A stretch of 64,000 bases of DNA from Flavipsychrobacter sp. (GCA_017849575.1 JAFIGV010000019.1:310001-374000), one strand, 5' to 3'. Positions 1 through 9,779 are shown, counted from the stretch's first letter. Notes: generated by a model not told the origin, from the letters alone. Numbers and translations are program-made.

Positions 1-1
1 C

Positions 2-340
2 CTGTTGCGTACCAACCAGGTGAGAGAAGCGAGATTAAACATTGAGAAGACAAAAAACAACATCGAGAACCTGAAGTTGTCCATAGATTTTCAAACGGAA
101 ACGGCAAGGACAAATCTTCGGAATGCAGTACTGCAGGCTGAAAGCCAAAAACGAAATGTAGCGCTTGCGTCTGGCGTCCTTGAACTGGCCCGTAGAAAAT
201 ACGAAGAAGGCGTAGGCAGTAGCCTGGAAGTGAGCCAGGCCCAGACTGATTTTTTACAAGCGCAGGCTAACTACTTCAGCATACTTCAAACCATGACGAA
301 TGCAGAAGCAGACCTCCAGAACTCCCTTGGACAATTCTAA
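2..340 (+). CDS. TolC-family outer membrane efflux protein (C-terminal part)
   Basis: Only the last 112 or so residues are present; the reading frame is open to the left edge, so the true start lies outside the window. The segment is rich in Ala, Gln, Asn and Glu and has long amphipathic helices followed by a YEEGVGSSLEVSQAQTDFLQAQ stretch, which is typical of the second helical repeat of TolC/OprM channels (the GxxS/T..V..A...L..A pattern). It would form the outer-membrane duct of a tripartite pump. The adaptor gene begins 34 bases downstream and the RND pump follows, so the three form an operon. The family call is firm; the substrate cannot be read from this fragment. Confidence 0.85.
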   Translation: MLRTNQVREARLNIEKTKNNIENLKLSIDFQTETARTNLRNAVLQAESQKRNVALASGVLELARRKYEEGVGSSLEVSQAQTDFLQAQANYFSILQTMTNAEADLQNSLGQF

Positions 341-374
341 TTTCTTTCAACAAAAACCACACGCTACATACTAT

Positions 375-1484
375 ATGAAACGCGCCGTTTATCTTGTATT
401 GACCACTATTATCCTCGCTTCCTGCGGCGAAAAAACGTCCACAGAAAAAAGCGCCGAAAAGCTCGGCAAGCTAAAAAAGGAGCGTGCTGAACTGGACAAA
501 AAAATTGCAGACCTCGAAAAGCAGGTCAACAAAAACAATCCCGGCAAGGCTACCGCTGTGTCCATAACTACGGTGGCTCAACAGCCCTTTACCGCATACA
601 TTCAGGTGCAGGCGCAGGTAACCGGCGATGAAAACGTGCTGGCTACACCACAGTCGCCCGGCATTGTAAAGAATATTTTGGTGAAAGTGGGCCAGCGGGT
701 AAGCAAGGGCCAAACCCTGGCTACACTCGATGCTGCTGCAGTACAACAGCAGATACTGGCCATGGATGCACAACTGGGTCTGGCAAAAACGCTGTATGAG
801 AAACAACAAAAGTTATGGGCTCAGAACATAGGAACGCAAGTGCAACTGCTGCAATCTAAAGCCAATTACGAAAACCTCCTGAGCCAGAAACATGCGCTGG
901 TGGCTCAACGCGAAATGTACCTGATTACCGCTCCGATCAGTGGTGTGGTAGATGGTATTGATCTCAAAGAGGGCGATATGGCCACCCCCGGTGGAAATGG
1001 CACGCACGGCATCCGGGTAGTAAGCAAAGACAAGCTGAAGGCTACGGCAAACCTTGGCGAAAACTACCTGGGCAAGGTGCAGAGCGGCGACCCCGTACTG
1101 CTGGTGTTCCCCGATCTTAACGACTCACTAAAGACACATCTTAGCTATGTTTCTCAGGCGGTTGATCCGGTTTCGCGTGCCTTTGGCGTAGAAGTGAGGC
1201 TTGGATCCAATAACAGATTGCACCCAAGCATGAGCTGTAAGATGAAAATAGCCAATTACGAAAATAAAGACGCCATCATTGTTCCCATTTCGGTGGTGCA
1301 AAGAACAGGTAGCGGAGACATAGTGTATGTGGCCGAAGGAAACAAAGCAAGAGCTGTTGTGGTGCAGGTTGGCCGAATCTCGAACGGAAACGCAGAAATC
1401 CTCAGCGGTCTGAAAGCAGGCGATAAAGTCATTACGGCCGGCTACGAAGACCTCGACAATGGAGAACTGATCACTGTTCAATAA
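375..1484 (+). CDS. RND efflux periplasmic adaptor (HlyD/MFP family) lipoprotein
   Basis: 369 residues. The ATG at 375 is chosen because it gives a lipoprotein signal (hydrophobic stretch then LASC, Cys17); a longer frame from 300 would overlap the upstream gene and hide this signal. Residues about 23-60 form a Lys/Glu-rich coiled coil. Then come a barrel-sandwich (lipoyl-like) half with VKVGQRVSKGQTLATLD, a helical hairpin, the second half ending in APISGVVDGIDLKEGDMATPG, and a C-terminal beta-barrel domain (GLKAGDKVITAGYEDLDNG). It links the inner-membrane pump to the TolC channel. The coiled coil directly after the lipid anchor is slightly unusual. The pump gene starts 28 bases downstream. 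Confidence 0.93.
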   Translation: MKRAVYLVLTTIILASCGEKTSTEKSAEKLGKLKKERAELDKKIADLEKQVNKNNPGKATAVSITTVAQQPFTAYIQVQAQVTGDENVLATPQSPGIVKNILVKVGQRVSKGQTLATLDAAAVQQQILAMDAQLGLAKTLYEKQQKLWAQNIGTQVQLLQSKANYENLLSQKHALVAQREMYLITAPISGVVDGIDLKEGDMATPGGNGTHGIRVVSKDKLKATANLGENYLGKVQSGDPVLLVFPDLNDSLKTHLSYVSQAVDPVSRAFGVEVRLGSNNRLHPSMSCKMKIANYENKDAIIVPISVVQRTGSGDIVYVAEGNKARAVVVQVGRISNGNAEILSGLKAGDKVITAGYEDLDNGELITVQ

Positions 1485-1512
1485 CCCATTTCTATACGAT
1501 CCACTTCTTTTT

Positions 1513-4500
1513 ATGAAAGATACTGTCAAGAATTTTAAACTATCGAGCTGGGCGATTGATAACCGTACAGCCGTATATATCATCACCATCATCATTACGC
1601 TGGCAGGCCTGATGACCTATAACAGCCTGCCCAAGGAGCAATTTCCGGAAATCAAGTTTCCACAGATTATCGTGCAGACCCTTTACCCGGGCACCTCTCC
1701 TGAAAACATGGAAAACCTCGTTACCAAGCCCATCGAGAAGCAGGTGAAAAACCTGACCGGTGTTAAAAAAGTAACAAGCAATTCCTTTCAGGACTATTCG
1801 GTGATCATTGTGGAGTTTAACACCGATGTAGAAGTGGATAAAGCCAAGCGCGACACCAAAGACGCCGTGGACAAAGCACGCACCGATCTGCCGCAAAACC
1901 TGCCCAATGAACCCGAGGTAAAGGACGTGGACGTTTCCGAATTTCCTATTCTCTACGTGAATATTTCCGGTAACTACGACTTGAAAAGGCTGAAAAAGTA
2001 TGCCGATGATATTCAGGATCGTATCGAAGAACAAAAGGAAATAAAACGTGTGGATATGGTCGGCGCGCTCGACCGCGAGATACAGATCAACGTGGACATG
2101 TATCGCATGCAGGCTGCAGGTCTCTCGTTCGACGACATAGAAAGAACCGTAGCGAGTGAAAATATTTCTGCCACCGCGGGAGAAATCGGTATCAATAATC
2201 AGAAACGTATCCTGAGTTTGCGCAACGAGTTTAAAACCGCAGATCAGATTGGCGATATCATTGTAAAAAACGGACAGGGACGCAGCATTTACCTCAGAGA
2301 CATAGCAGAGATCAAAGATTCATTTGAAGAGCAAAAAAGCTTTGCGCGGATGGATCACAAAAATGTGATCACGCTCAACGTCATTAAGGCTTCTGGCGAA
2401 AATCTTATAGAAGCTTCGGATAAAATAGAGGCGCTGATTGAAAAAATGCAAAAGGAAGATCTCCCCAAAGATCTGTCCATCAAGATCACCGGCGACCAAA
2501 GTGAGAAAACACGTACCACCCTGCACGACCTGATTAACACCATCATCATTGGTTTCATACTCGTTACGGTCATACTCATGTTCTTCATGGGGGTAACCAA
2601 TGCACTCTTCGTAGCCATGTCCGTGCCCCTGTCGTGTGCGCTGGCCTTCCTCGTTATGCCCACCATCGGCTTTACGCTCAATATGATTGTGCTTTTCTCG
2701 TTCTTGCTGGCCCTGGGTATTGTGGTGGATGATGCCATTGTGGTGATAGAAAATACACACCGGATCTTTGACAATGGAAAAATGCCCATCAAGCAGGCGG
2801 CCAAAACCGCTACGGGAGAGGTCTTTCTTCCCGTACTTTCGGGAACGGCTACTACGCTGATGCCCTTTGTGCCCCTGGCTTTCTGGCCCGGCGTGATCGG
2901 TTCCTTCATGTTCTTCCTGCCGGTTACACTGATCATCACACTGATTGCATCCTTAATGGTAGCCTATGTGATCAATCCTGTTTTTGCGGTAGATTTTATG
3001 AAACCGCACGATCCGCATGATACCGGTAAGCGCAAATGGGGCAGGCGCGACCGTATTGTTCTGATCATTTTTGGATCGTTAATGGCCATAAGCTACGTTT
3101 TTGGTACCTGGGGATTCGGGAATTTCCTGCTATTCCTCTATCTCTTTATTTTGCTGGAAAAGTTCTTCCTCGAAAAACGAATTCATGCCTTCCAGAACAA
3201 AACCTGGCCTGCATTTCAGGCATGGTATGCCAAATGGTTGGTGAGGGCTTTGAACCGGCCCTATAAAACGCTGCTTTATACCGGAGCCATCTTTGTGTTC
3301 GCCACCGTACTGGTAGCCGTGCGCGGCTGCAACTTTACCTTTTTTGCCAACGGCGATCCCAACTTCGTCTATGTCTATCTCAATATGCCCGTCGGTACCG
3401 ATCAGGCTTACACCAATCAGGTGCTTCAAAACCTGGAGAAGCGGGTGTATAAAGCGCTTGACATGGAAAACGGTAAAAAGAACCCTGTAGTAAAGTCTAT
3501 TATCTCCAACGTGACGGTAGGTGCAGTAGATCCTACGAGCGGCGAGGTGGGCGATTTCCCCAACAAAGGTCGTATTCAGGTTTCCTTTGTAGAATTTTCG
3601 GAAAGGCATAGTGTAAATACCTCCGATATTCTGGAGAAAATACGGGGTGCTGTGAAAGGCATACCCGGAGCTGAAGTGACCGTAGATAAAGAAAGTAACG
3701 GACCACCACTACCCAAGCCCATTGTGGTGGAAATTACTGGCGAAAATCTGGATACGCTGGTGGCCACCAGTCAGCGACTGGAAAAATATTTGTCGGACAA
3801 GCAGATAGCGGGTGTTGAAGAGCTTCGGAGCGACTTCCAGGTGAGCAAACCGGAGATAGTCTTCGACCTTGACCGCGAACGCATGAACAATGAAGGCATC
3901 ACTACTGCTACCGTGGCGGGCAACCTTCGTACGGCAGTCTTCGGAAAAGAGATTTCGCGTTTCCGCGATGCAAATGACGACTATCCGATTACGCTGCGTT
4001 TGAAGAAAGATCAGCGTGAGAATGTAGATGCCATCCGCAATATCCCGATCATTTATCGCGATATGGGCATGGGTGGAATTATTCGGCAGGTGCCTGTTAG
4101 TTCGTTTGCCGATATAGACTATGCCAATACTTATGGCGGCATCAAACGTAAGGATCAGAAACGGATCATCAGCCTTTCTTCTAATCTGCTTACCGGCTAC
4201 AATCAGAACGAAGTTGTTCAGGAACTTCAAAATGAAATTGCCAACTTCCGTACACCCGCAGGTATCAATATTGTTATGGGAGGGCAGCAGGAAGATCAGG
4301 CAGAGACTTCCAACTTTCTGGCCAATGCAGGAATGGCTTCCATTGCACTTATCTTTCTCATTCTCATATTGCAGTTCAACTCACTCAGCCGCACGCTGAT
4401 CATCATGTCAGAAATTGTGTTGAGCGCTTTTGGGGTAATGCTCGGCTACGGCTTGTTTAAGAATAACTTCTCCATGGTATTTAGTGGTATCGGTATCGTG

Positions 4501-4929
4501 GCGCTCATGGGTATTGTGGTGCGCAATGGTATTCTGCTCATCGAGTTTATGGATCTGATGCTGAAGGAAGGAATGACACCACATGATGCTATCGTAGAAG
4601 CGGGCCGTACCAGAATGACACCGGTATTGCTTACGGCAACGGCGGCCATCCTTGGACTTATACCTCTGGCGGTGGGGATGAATATTGATTTTGCCACACT
4701 GTTCAGCGAGTTCAATCCGCACATTTTCTTTGGCGGCGACAGTGCTACATTCTGGGGGCCACTGGCCTGGACTATGATTTACGGGCTAAGTTTTGCCACG
4801 TTCCTTACCCTGATTTTTGTACCGGTATTGATGCTGCTGAGCTTCCGCCTTAAGGCATGGATCGCTAAAACACGGAATAAAAACCTGCCCGAGCCGGTGC
4901 ATCAAAAAGAGATTCATTTCGATAAATGA
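1513..4929 (+). CDS. RND efflux pump permease (AcrB/MexB superfamily)
   Basis: 1138 residues, within or slightly above the usual 1000-1100. The N-terminus has one transmembrane helix followed by the porter-domain start typical of AcrB homologues (LPKEQFPEIKFP, then YPGTSPENMENLVTKPIE). The proton-relay helix carries the paired aspartates in LALGIVVDDAIVVIENTHR, and the second half repeats the fold (GIVVRNGILLIEFMD). About 60-80 extra residues sit near the middle, around residues 500-580, with additional hydrophobic segments (IVLIIFGSLMAISYVFG, FLLFLYLFILLEKFFLE). It is a proton-driven exporter in the inner membrane. DD-type proton relays fit the multidrug (HAE) or heavy-metal (HME) branch; the substrate is not determinable. 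A strong terminator follows. Confidence 0.95.
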   Translation: MKDTVKNFKLSSWAIDNRTAVYIITIIITLAGLMTYNSLPKEQFPEIKFPQIIVQTLYPGTSPENMENLVTKPIEKQVKNLTGVKKVTSNSFQDYSVIIVEFNTDVEVDKAKRDTKDAVDKARTDLPQNLPNEPEVKDVDVSEFPILYVNISGNYDLKRLKKYADDIQDRIEEQKEIKRVDMVGALDREIQINVDMYRMQAAGLSFDDIERTVASENISATAGEIGINNQKRILSLRNEFKTADQIGDIIVKNGQGRSIYLRDIAEIKDSFEEQKSFARMDHKNVITLNVIKASGENLIEASDKIEALIEKMQKEDLPKDLSIKITGDQSEKTRTTLHDLINTIIIGFILVTVILMFFMGVTNALFVAMSVPLSCALAFLVMPTIGFTLNMIVLFSFLLALGIVVDDAIVVIENTHRIFDNGKMPIKQAAKTATGEVFLPVLSGTATTLMPFVPLAFWPGVIGSFMFFLPVTLIITLIASLMVAYVINPVFAVDFMKPHDPHDTGKRKWGRRDRIVLIIFGSLMAISYVFGTWGFGNFLLFLYLFILLEKFFLEKRIHAFQNKTWPAFQAWYAKWLVRALNRPYKTLLYTGAIFVFATVLVAVRGCNFTFFANGDPNFVYVYLNMPVGTDQAYTNQVLQNLEKRVYKALDMENGKKNPVVKSIISNVTVGAVDPTSGEVGDFPNKGRIQVSFVEFSERHSVNTSDILEKIRGAVKGIPGAEVTVDKESNGPPLPKPIVVEITGENLDTLVATSQRLEKYLSDKQIAGVEELRSDFQVSKPEIVFDLDRERMNNEGITTATVAGNLRTAVFGKEISRFRDANDDYPITLRLKKDQRENVDAIRNIPIIYRDMGMGGIIRQVPVSSFADIDYANTYGGIKRKDQKRIISLSSNLLTGYNQNEVVQELQNEIANFRTPAGINIVMGGQQEDQAETSNFLANAGMASIALIFLILILQFNSLSRTLIIMSEIVLSAFGVMLGYGLFKNNFSMVFSGIGIVALMGIVVRNGILLIEFMDLMLKEGMTPHDAIVEAGRTRMTPVLLTATAAILGLIPLAVGMNIDFATLFSEFNPHIFFGGDSATFWGPLAWTMIYGLSFATFLTLIFVPVLMLLSFRLKAWIAKTRNKNLPEPVHQKEIHFDK

Positions 4930-4948
4930 TAAGTTTTGGCTAATGTTG

Positions 4949-4973
4949 GGGGTGCTTCGGCGCCCCTTTTTTC
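4949..4973 (+). terminator. Rho-independent terminator of the RND operon
   Basis: A 7-bp GC-rich stem (4949-4955 with 4960-4966, one G-T pair) is closed by a TTCG tetraloop and followed by a run of T. It sits 20 bases after the pump stop codon. Confidence 0.9.
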
Positions 4974-4992
4974 TGCCGGCTTTCTTTTGCGG

Positions 4993-5023
4993 CTTGCTTA
5001 AAATGGTACATACTGTATCTTCG
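4993..5023 (+). promoter_or_regulatory. Bacteroidota-type promoter upstream of porT
   Basis: CTTG at 4993-4996 and TATCTTCG at 5016-5023, separated by 19 bases, fit the TTTG / TAnnTTTG pattern of the Bacteroidota primary sigma factor with one mismatch in each box. The start codon of the next gene is 36 bases downstream. Confidence 0.5.
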
Positions 5024-5059
5024 TAAATCGCGTTTTTACTTTGTTTCAATAAAGGCTTC

Positions 5060-5761
5060 ATGCGCTTACGACTTCTTTTACTATCCATCATCTTATTGCT
5101 GAACATTGATGGCTTTGCACAACGACGCATCCTCAATATGCCTGAGCATGATGATAAGCTCTATTATTTCGGAATCACTTTTGGCGTCAATTTTTCGCAA
5201 TACCGTATTAAGTATTCGCCATCCTTTGTAGAGACCGATACATTTCGGAGAATTCAGCCCTTATGGAGCCCGGGCTTCAACCTCGGTCTGATGGCCAACC
5301 TCCGCATCAATAAATTTATTGACCTGCGTTTCATTCCCTCACTTTCTTTTGCAGATAAAAAGGTGAATTTCACTATGTCCGGTTCGCGCGAAGACAGTAC
5401 GTCCGAACGGAGCATTGAATCCATCTACATGCATTTGCCCCTGCAAATAAAATTCAAGAGTGACCGCATTCGCAATTTTCGGTTTTATGGAATGCTCGGC
5501 GGTAAGTTTGATTATGATCTCGCCGCCAATGCACGTTCGAGAAGGGCCGACGAATGGCTGAAAGTAAAGCCTGTGGACCTTGGCGCTGAAATTGGTGTGG
5601 GCTTCGAATTTTATTATCCCAATTTTATTTTCTCTCCCGAAATCAAACTAAGTCAGGGGCTGAGCAATCAGATCTATCACGATCCTGCCATACCGCTGAC
5701 CAACGCCATTGACGAGCTTCACACCCGTATGATCGTTGTGTCCATTCATCTGGAAGGTTAG
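5060..5761 (+). CDS. porT: Type IX secretion / gliding outer-membrane protein PorT (SprT)
   Basis: 233 residues with a cleavable signal peptide (hydrophobic residues 4-18, then GFAQ). After it comes the YYFGITFGVNFSQYRI stretch and a series of alternating beta strands ending in VVSIHLEG, as expected of a small eight-stranded outer-membrane barrel. The order FGxxxGxN, LPLQIKFKSDRIRNFRFYG, GAEIGVGFEFYYPNF, SPEIKLSQGLSNQI matches the PorT/SprT family as I know it, which is required for T9SS protein export in Porphyromonas and Flavobacterium. It is a single gene between two terminators. It pairs logically with the T9SS type-B cargo encoded at 49208. Confidence 0.8.
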   Translation: MRLRLLLLSIILLLNIDGFAQRRILNMPEHDDKLYYFGITFGVNFSQYRIKYSPSFVETDTFRRIQPLWSPGFNLGLMANLRINKFIDLRFIPSLSFADKKVNFTMSGSREDSTSERSIESIYMHLPLQIKFKSDRIRNFRFYGMLGGKFDYDLAANARSRRADEWLKVKPVDLGAEIGVGFEFYYPNFIFSPEIKLSQGLSNQIYHDPAIPLTNAIDELHTRMIVVSIHLEG

Positions 5762-5785
5762 CCTCCTTACACCTCGTTAAAATCT

Positions 5786-5801
5786 GCGGCTGTCCGCTTT
5801 T
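5786..5801 (+). terminator. Weak Rho-independent terminator after porT
   Basis: A short GCGG/CCGC stem with a CTGT loop is followed by seven T. The 4-bp stem makes this a weak candidate. Confidence 0.4.
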
Positions 5802-5860
5802 TTTGCGCGGCCCTCCGTCCCATGGCATCGTTTTTTGACCCAATGGGTAAATATTTTACG

Positions 5861-6235
5861 ATGAAAAAGTTATGGGTAATTGCAATGAGCCTGATATTGA
5901 GTTTGTACTGTGAACAGGCTACAGGCCAAACCACAAAAGATAAAGTAGAACACGGTATAAAAAAGGGTGCCCGCGAAACAAAGGAAGGTATCAAAAAAGG
6001 TGCTCAGGAAACAAAAAAAGGGGTGAAGAAAGGAGCGCACGAAGTAGCCGAACAGGCGTCCGAGCTGCACTCCAAGGTAGTGGATAAGGAGGTAGGCGAC
6101 AAAATGGGTCCTAATGGCGAAGATATTTTTTACGACAATGATGGCCGATATTATTATGTAGATGAGAAAGGCCACAGGGTATATCTTAACGCCTCTGTGC
6201 TACGGCAGCGACCGCCAAAAAACGATAAGGACTAA
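5861..6235 (+). CDS. Small secreted protein with KKGA-type 11-residue repeats
   Basis: 124 residues from the ATG at 5861, which gives a clean signal peptide (KKLWVIAMSLILSLYCEQATGQ); the frame extends 13 codons upstream without a better start. The mature N-terminus carries three consecutive 11-residue units of the form IKKGAxETKxG (IKKGARETKEG, IKKGAQETKKG, VKKGAHEVAEQ), predicted to form an amphipathic charged helix like LEA-type proteins. The C-terminus is different: a Tyr/Asp/Gly-rich hairpin-like segment (FYDNDGRYYYVDEKGHRVYL). I do not recognise a named family. Likely periplasmic or surface exposed; the function is unknown. Confidence 0.75.
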   Translation: MKKLWVIAMSLILSLYCEQATGQTTKDKVEHGIKKGARETKEGIKKGAQETKKGVKKGAHEVAEQASELHSKVVDKEVGDKMGPNGEDIFYDNDGRYYYVDEKGHRVYLNASVLRQRPPKNDKD

Positions 6236-6262
6236 GGGAATGAAAGAATGATTTTTAGAAAG

Positions 6263-6289
6263 GGAGCGTTTTTAAACACGCTCCTTTTT
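6263..6289 (+). terminator. Rho-independent terminator
   Basis: A 7-bp stem GGAGCGT/ACGCTCC (6263-6269 with 6278-6284), an 8-base loop and five T. It ends the small-protein transcript before the metH promoter. Confidence 0.85.
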
Positions 6290-6324
6290 CTTGTTGCCGT
6301 GGTGTTTTTTGCTTGTTGCGAAAT

Positions 6325-6357
6325 GTTGCTGAAATTATTTCCCTAACAATACCTTTG
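6325..6357 (+). promoter_or_regulatory. Bacteroidota-type promoter for metH
   Basis: GTTG at 6325-6328 and TACCTTTG at 6350-6357, with 21 bases between them; the second box is a perfect TAnnTTTG. The metH ATG is 27 bases further on. The leader is far too short for a cobalamin riboswitch. Confidence 0.6.
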
Positions 6358-6384
6358 CAGCACTGTTTAGAAGCTCAACAATAC

Positions 6385-9057
6385 ATGTCTGTCATTCATC
6401 CGTATTTAAGAATCAGTGGTCTTGAGCCGCTGGTTGTGAGACCTGAGTCCAACTTTATTAACGTTGGGGAACGAACCAATGTCACCGGCTCTAAGAAATT
6501 TGCGCGGCTCATCCGTGAGAATAAGTATGAGGAAGCTCTTTCTGTAGCAAGGCAACAGGTAGAAGGCGGTGCGCAAGTGCTGGACGTCAATATGGACGAT
6601 GCGCTGCTCGATGGCGAACAGGCTATGACGACCTTCCTCAATCTTTTGCAAAGCGAACCCGACATTGCACGCATTCCCGTCATGATCGATTCTTCCAAAT
6701 TTTCGATCATCGAAGCCGGGTTGAAATGCGTACAGGGCAAGTGTATTGTCAATTCGATTTCATTAAAGGAAGGTGAAGCTAAGTTTGTCGAACAGGCCAT
6801 TATTTGCAGGTCGTACGGAGCTTCGGTGATTGTAATGGCATTCGATGAAAACGGACAGGCGGACAACCTGCAGAAGCGGATTGACATTTGTGAACGTGCC
6901 TATAAAATTCTTACAGAGCAAGTAGGTTTCAAGCCGCAGGAAATCATTTTCGATCCCAACATTTTTGCGGTTGCAACCGGTATTGAGGAGCATAATAATT
7001 ACGCGGTAGATTTTATAGAAGCCACACGCATCATCAAGCAAAAAATGCCGCTGACTAAAGTGAGTGGCGGCGTGAGCAATGTATCTTTTTCTTTTCGCGG
7101 AAACGATCCGGTAAGAGAAGCCATACATGCGGTCTTTCTGTTTCATGCTGTAGCTGCGGGAATGGATATGGGCATTGTAAACGCGGGTCAGTTGCAGGTG
7201 TACGACGAAATAGAGCCGCAACTGCGCGAGCTTTGTGAAGACGTAATTCTCAACCGGCGCAGCGATGCAACAGAGCGCCTGGTAACCTTTGCAGAGACCG
7301 TAAAGGCAAAAGGAAAAGAAGTAAAGAAGGATGATGCATGGCGCCTCACAACCGTAGAAGAAAGGTTGAAACATGCGTTGGTCAATGGTATCACCGATTT
7401 TATTGATCAGGATACTGAAGAGGCGCGGCAACAATATCCGCGTCCGCTGGATGTAATTGAGGGTCCGCTGATGGCAGGCATGAACGTAGTGGGCGATCTG
7501 TTTGGCAGCGGAAAAATGTTTTTGCCACAAGTGGTGAAGAGTGCGCGGGTGATGAAAAAAGCCGTTGCCGTACTTACGCCCTACATCGAAGAAGAAAAAA
7601 AGAACAATCCTTCACTGAAAGAAGGCGGGGCGAAGATTTTGTTAGCCACCGTAAAAGGCGACGTGCACGATATTGGCAAAAACATAGTTGGGGTAGTGTT
7701 GGCTTGTAATGGATATGAGATTATTGATCTTGGTGTGATGGTGCCGGCAGATAAAATTTTGGAGACTGCTCAAAAGGAAAATGTAGATGTAGTGGGGCTT
7801 AGCGGACTGATCACCCCATCGCTCGACGAGATGGTGCATGTAGCTAAGGAAATGAAGCGGCGCGGTATGAAGCAGCCCTTGCTCATTGGCGGCGCTACCA
7901 CCTCGCGCACGCATACCGCAGTAAAAATTGCACCCGAATATGATAATGGTGTTGTGTATGTGCTGGATGCCAGCCGAAGCGTAACGACCGTCGGCTCATT
8001 GCTTAGTAGGGAACAAAAAGACAATTTTCTTCAAAGCACATCTGCCGAATACGAAAAGCTTAGAGCAGATTTTGCAGGGAAAAAAGCTATAAAGCAATAT
8101 GTCTCCTTCGCTGAAGCGCAAAATAATAGGGTAAAAATAGACTGGAGTAACTATAATCCTCCAAAGCCATCCTTTACAGGCGTAAAAGTATTTACAGACT
8201 ACGATCTCAATGAAATAAGAAACTACATAGACTGGGGTCCTTTCTTCATTGCATGGGAGATGCGTGGAAAGTTTCCCGCTATTTTGCAGGACGAACATGT
8301 GGGCGCCGAAGCTACAAAACTGTATAATGATGCAAACGCGCTGCTGGATCAGTTGATAGCAGAGCAATGGCTCAAGGCAAAAGGAGTGGTAGGTTTTTGG
8401 AACGCGGATCGTGTGATGCCGGATACTATTCTGATCAAAAATGAACAAGACGCTACTCTTGCGCAGTTGGAATTTTTACGTCAGCAGATCAAGAAGGCGG
8501 CGGGTCAACCCAGTTTTTCGCTCGCCGATTTTGTGAAGCCGGAAGCTGAAGATTACATGGGTGCATTTGCCGTAAGTATTCATGGCATTGAAGAGCATCT
8601 TTCGCGTTTTGCAGCGCAGCACGATGATTACAACAAAATAATGTTGCAAGCCTTAGCCGACCGGCTGGCAGAAGCTTTTGCAGAGTTGCTTCACTATCGT
8701 ACCCGCATAGAATTCTGGGGCTATGCTCAGGAAGAAAATTTAACGCGGGAAGAACTCATTCAGGAAACCTATCAGGGCATTCGTCCGGCTCCGGGCTATC
8801 CGGCTTGTCCCGATCATACAGAAAAATACAAACTCTTTGATCTTTTGAATGCACAGGAATATGCGGGAATAGCGCTAACGGAATCGCTGGCGATGTATCC
8901 TGCAGCTTCCATATGCGGCTGGTATTTTTCTCATCCGGAAAGTACTTACTTCGGCGTGGGTAAAATTTTGGAAGATCAGCTTATAGATTACACGTCGAGA
9001 AAAGGATGGAGCGAAGAGGAAATGAGAAAATGGCTTTCACCGAATTTAGAAGGATAA
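6385..9057 (+). CDS. metH: Cobalamin-dependent methionine synthase, split form lacking the homocysteine domain
   Basis: 890 residues, against about 1230 for the full-length enzyme. The ATG at 6385 is used because homology begins immediately ([26 protein letters not shown]). Order of domains: pterin-binding barrel (about 15-280), helical cap (about 310-400), B12-binding Rossmann domain with the DVHDIG cobalt-ligand motif at about 424-429, and the AdoMet-dependent reactivation domain with [15 protein letters not shown] at about 800. The N-terminal zinc-binding homocysteine S-methyltransferase barrel is absent, and there is no upstream frame that could encode it. The product would transfer methyl from 5-methyl-THF to cobalamin, with homocysteine handled by a separate polypeptide encoded elsewhere, as in other Bacteroidota. 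ahcY of the same cycle lies nearby on the other strand. Confidence 0.95.
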   Translation: MSVIHPYLRISGLEPLVVRPESNFINVGERTNVTGSKKFARLIRENKYEEALSVARQQVEGGAQVLDVNMDDALLDGEQAMTTFLNLLQSEPDIARIPVMIDSSKFSIIEAGLKCVQGKCIVNSISLKEGEAKFVEQAIICRSYGASVIVMAFDENGQADNLQKRIDICERAYKILTEQVGFKPQEIIFDPNIFAVATGIEEHNNYAVDFIEATRIIKQKMPLTKVSGGVSNVSFSFRGNDPVREAIHAVFLFHAVAAGMDMGIVNAGQLQVYDEIEPQLRELCEDVILNRRSDATERLVTFAETVKAKGKEVKKDDAWRLTTVEERLKHALVNGITDFIDQDTEEARQQYPRPLDVIEGPLMAGMNVVGDLFGSGKMFLPQVVKSARVMKKAVAVLTPYIEEEKKNNPSLKEGGAKILLATVKGDVHDIGKNIVGVVLACNGYEIIDLGVMVPADKILETAQKENVDVVGLSGLITPSLDEMVHVAKEMKRRGMKQPLLIGGATTSRTHTAVKIAPEYDNGVVYVLDASRSVTTVGSLLSREQKDNFLQSTSAEYEKLRADFAGKKAIKQYVSFAEAQNNRVKIDWSNYNPPKPSFTGVKVFTDYDLNEIRNYIDWGPFFIAWEMRGKFPAILQDEHVGAEATKLYNDANALLDQLIAEQWLKAKGVVGFWNADRVMPDTILIKNEQDATLAQLEFLRQQIKKAAGQPSFSLADFVKPEAEDYMGAFAVSIHGIEEHLSRFAAQHDDYNKIMLQALADRLAEAFAELLHYRTRIEFWGYAQEENLTREELIQETYQGIRPAPGYPACPDHTEKYKLFDLLNAQEYAGIALTESLAMYPAASICGWYFSHPESTYFGVGKILEDQLIDYTSRKGWSEEEMRKWLSPNLEG

Positions 9058-9061
9058 GCGA

Positions 9062-9724
9062 ATGATACAAGAATCAGAAACCGAACAACGACCGGCAGCG
9101 CCCAAATCGAAAGCGCTCAGCATACCAGCAAAGATTGTCAGCTATGCATTCCACCCGGTATTTATGCCCACGGTTATGGCAATTGTTCTTTACAAATTGT
9201 CGCCTATAAGTTTTGCCGGTATCAACAATGCCGCGTTTGGTAAAATGCTTTTGCCAATTATCATCAATACGCTGCTGTTTCCGTTACTGGCTACCGTGTT
9301 AGTAAAGGCGCTCGGTTTTATTGAGAGCATCCACATGTACAATCCTAAAGATCGCATCATACCGTTACTGGCTTCAATGATTTTTTATTTCTGGGCATAT
9401 AATGTATTCAAAAACATTCACGCCCCGTTTATCTTAAGGGTATTACTGTTGGGAAGCTTTTGGGGTGTGATCGCTGTTTTTATGGTTAATATCTTTTTCA
9501 AAATCAGCATGCATACGGCGGCTGCTGGCAGTATGCTTGGCATCCTGATGGTGCTCATGTTCACGAGTCCGGTCAACTTGGTTTTGCCATTTTTTCTGGC
9601 GCTGATCATTGCAGGACTTATGGGAACGGCGAGGATGATTTTAGGAGCACATCGTGCCGGCGAAATATGGCTGGGCTATATTGTGGGAATATTGGTGCAG
9701 GTAGTTGCTTACTGGTACTTATGA
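9062..9724 (+). CDS. Six-helix membrane protein, degenerate PAP2-like
   Basis: 220 residues with about six transmembrane segments after a hydrophilic N-terminus of about 20 residues. It starts 4 bases after metH and is probably co-transcribed. Weak traces of the PAP2 phosphatase signatures are visible: KDRIIP (cf. KxxxxxxRP), KISMHTAAAG (cf. PSGH) and RMILGAHRAGE (cf. SRx5HxxxD, here R-x5-H-x3-E). The catalytic pattern is imperfect, so it may be a lipid phosphatase relative of altered or lost activity. A bidirectional terminator follows. Confidence 0.7.
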   Translation: MIQESETEQRPAAPKSKALSIPAKIVSYAFHPVFMPTVMAIVLYKLSPISFAGINNAAFGKMLLPIIINTLLFPLLATVLVKALGFIESIHMYNPKDRIIPLLASMIFYFWAYNVFKNIHAPFILRVLLLGSFWGVIAVFMVNIFFKISMHTAAAGSMLGILMVLMFTSPVNLVLPFFLALIIAGLMGTARMILGAHRAGEIWLGYIVGILVQVVAYWYL

Positions 9725-9744
9725 AAGATAAAGTTGCAAAATAG

Positions 9745-9779
9745 AAAAATGGCGGATCGTATTAGGTCCGCCATTTTTT
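9745..9779. terminator. Bidirectional terminator between the metH operon and ahcY
   Basis: ATGGCGGA (9749-9756) pairs with TCCGCCAT (9767-9774), flanked by A and T runs on both sides, so it works for both converging transcripts. Confidence 0.9.

Noticed and set aside
6236-6384. Cobalamin riboswitch ahead of metH
   Set aside because: The leader after the promoter is under 40 bases and has no B12-box-like sequence.
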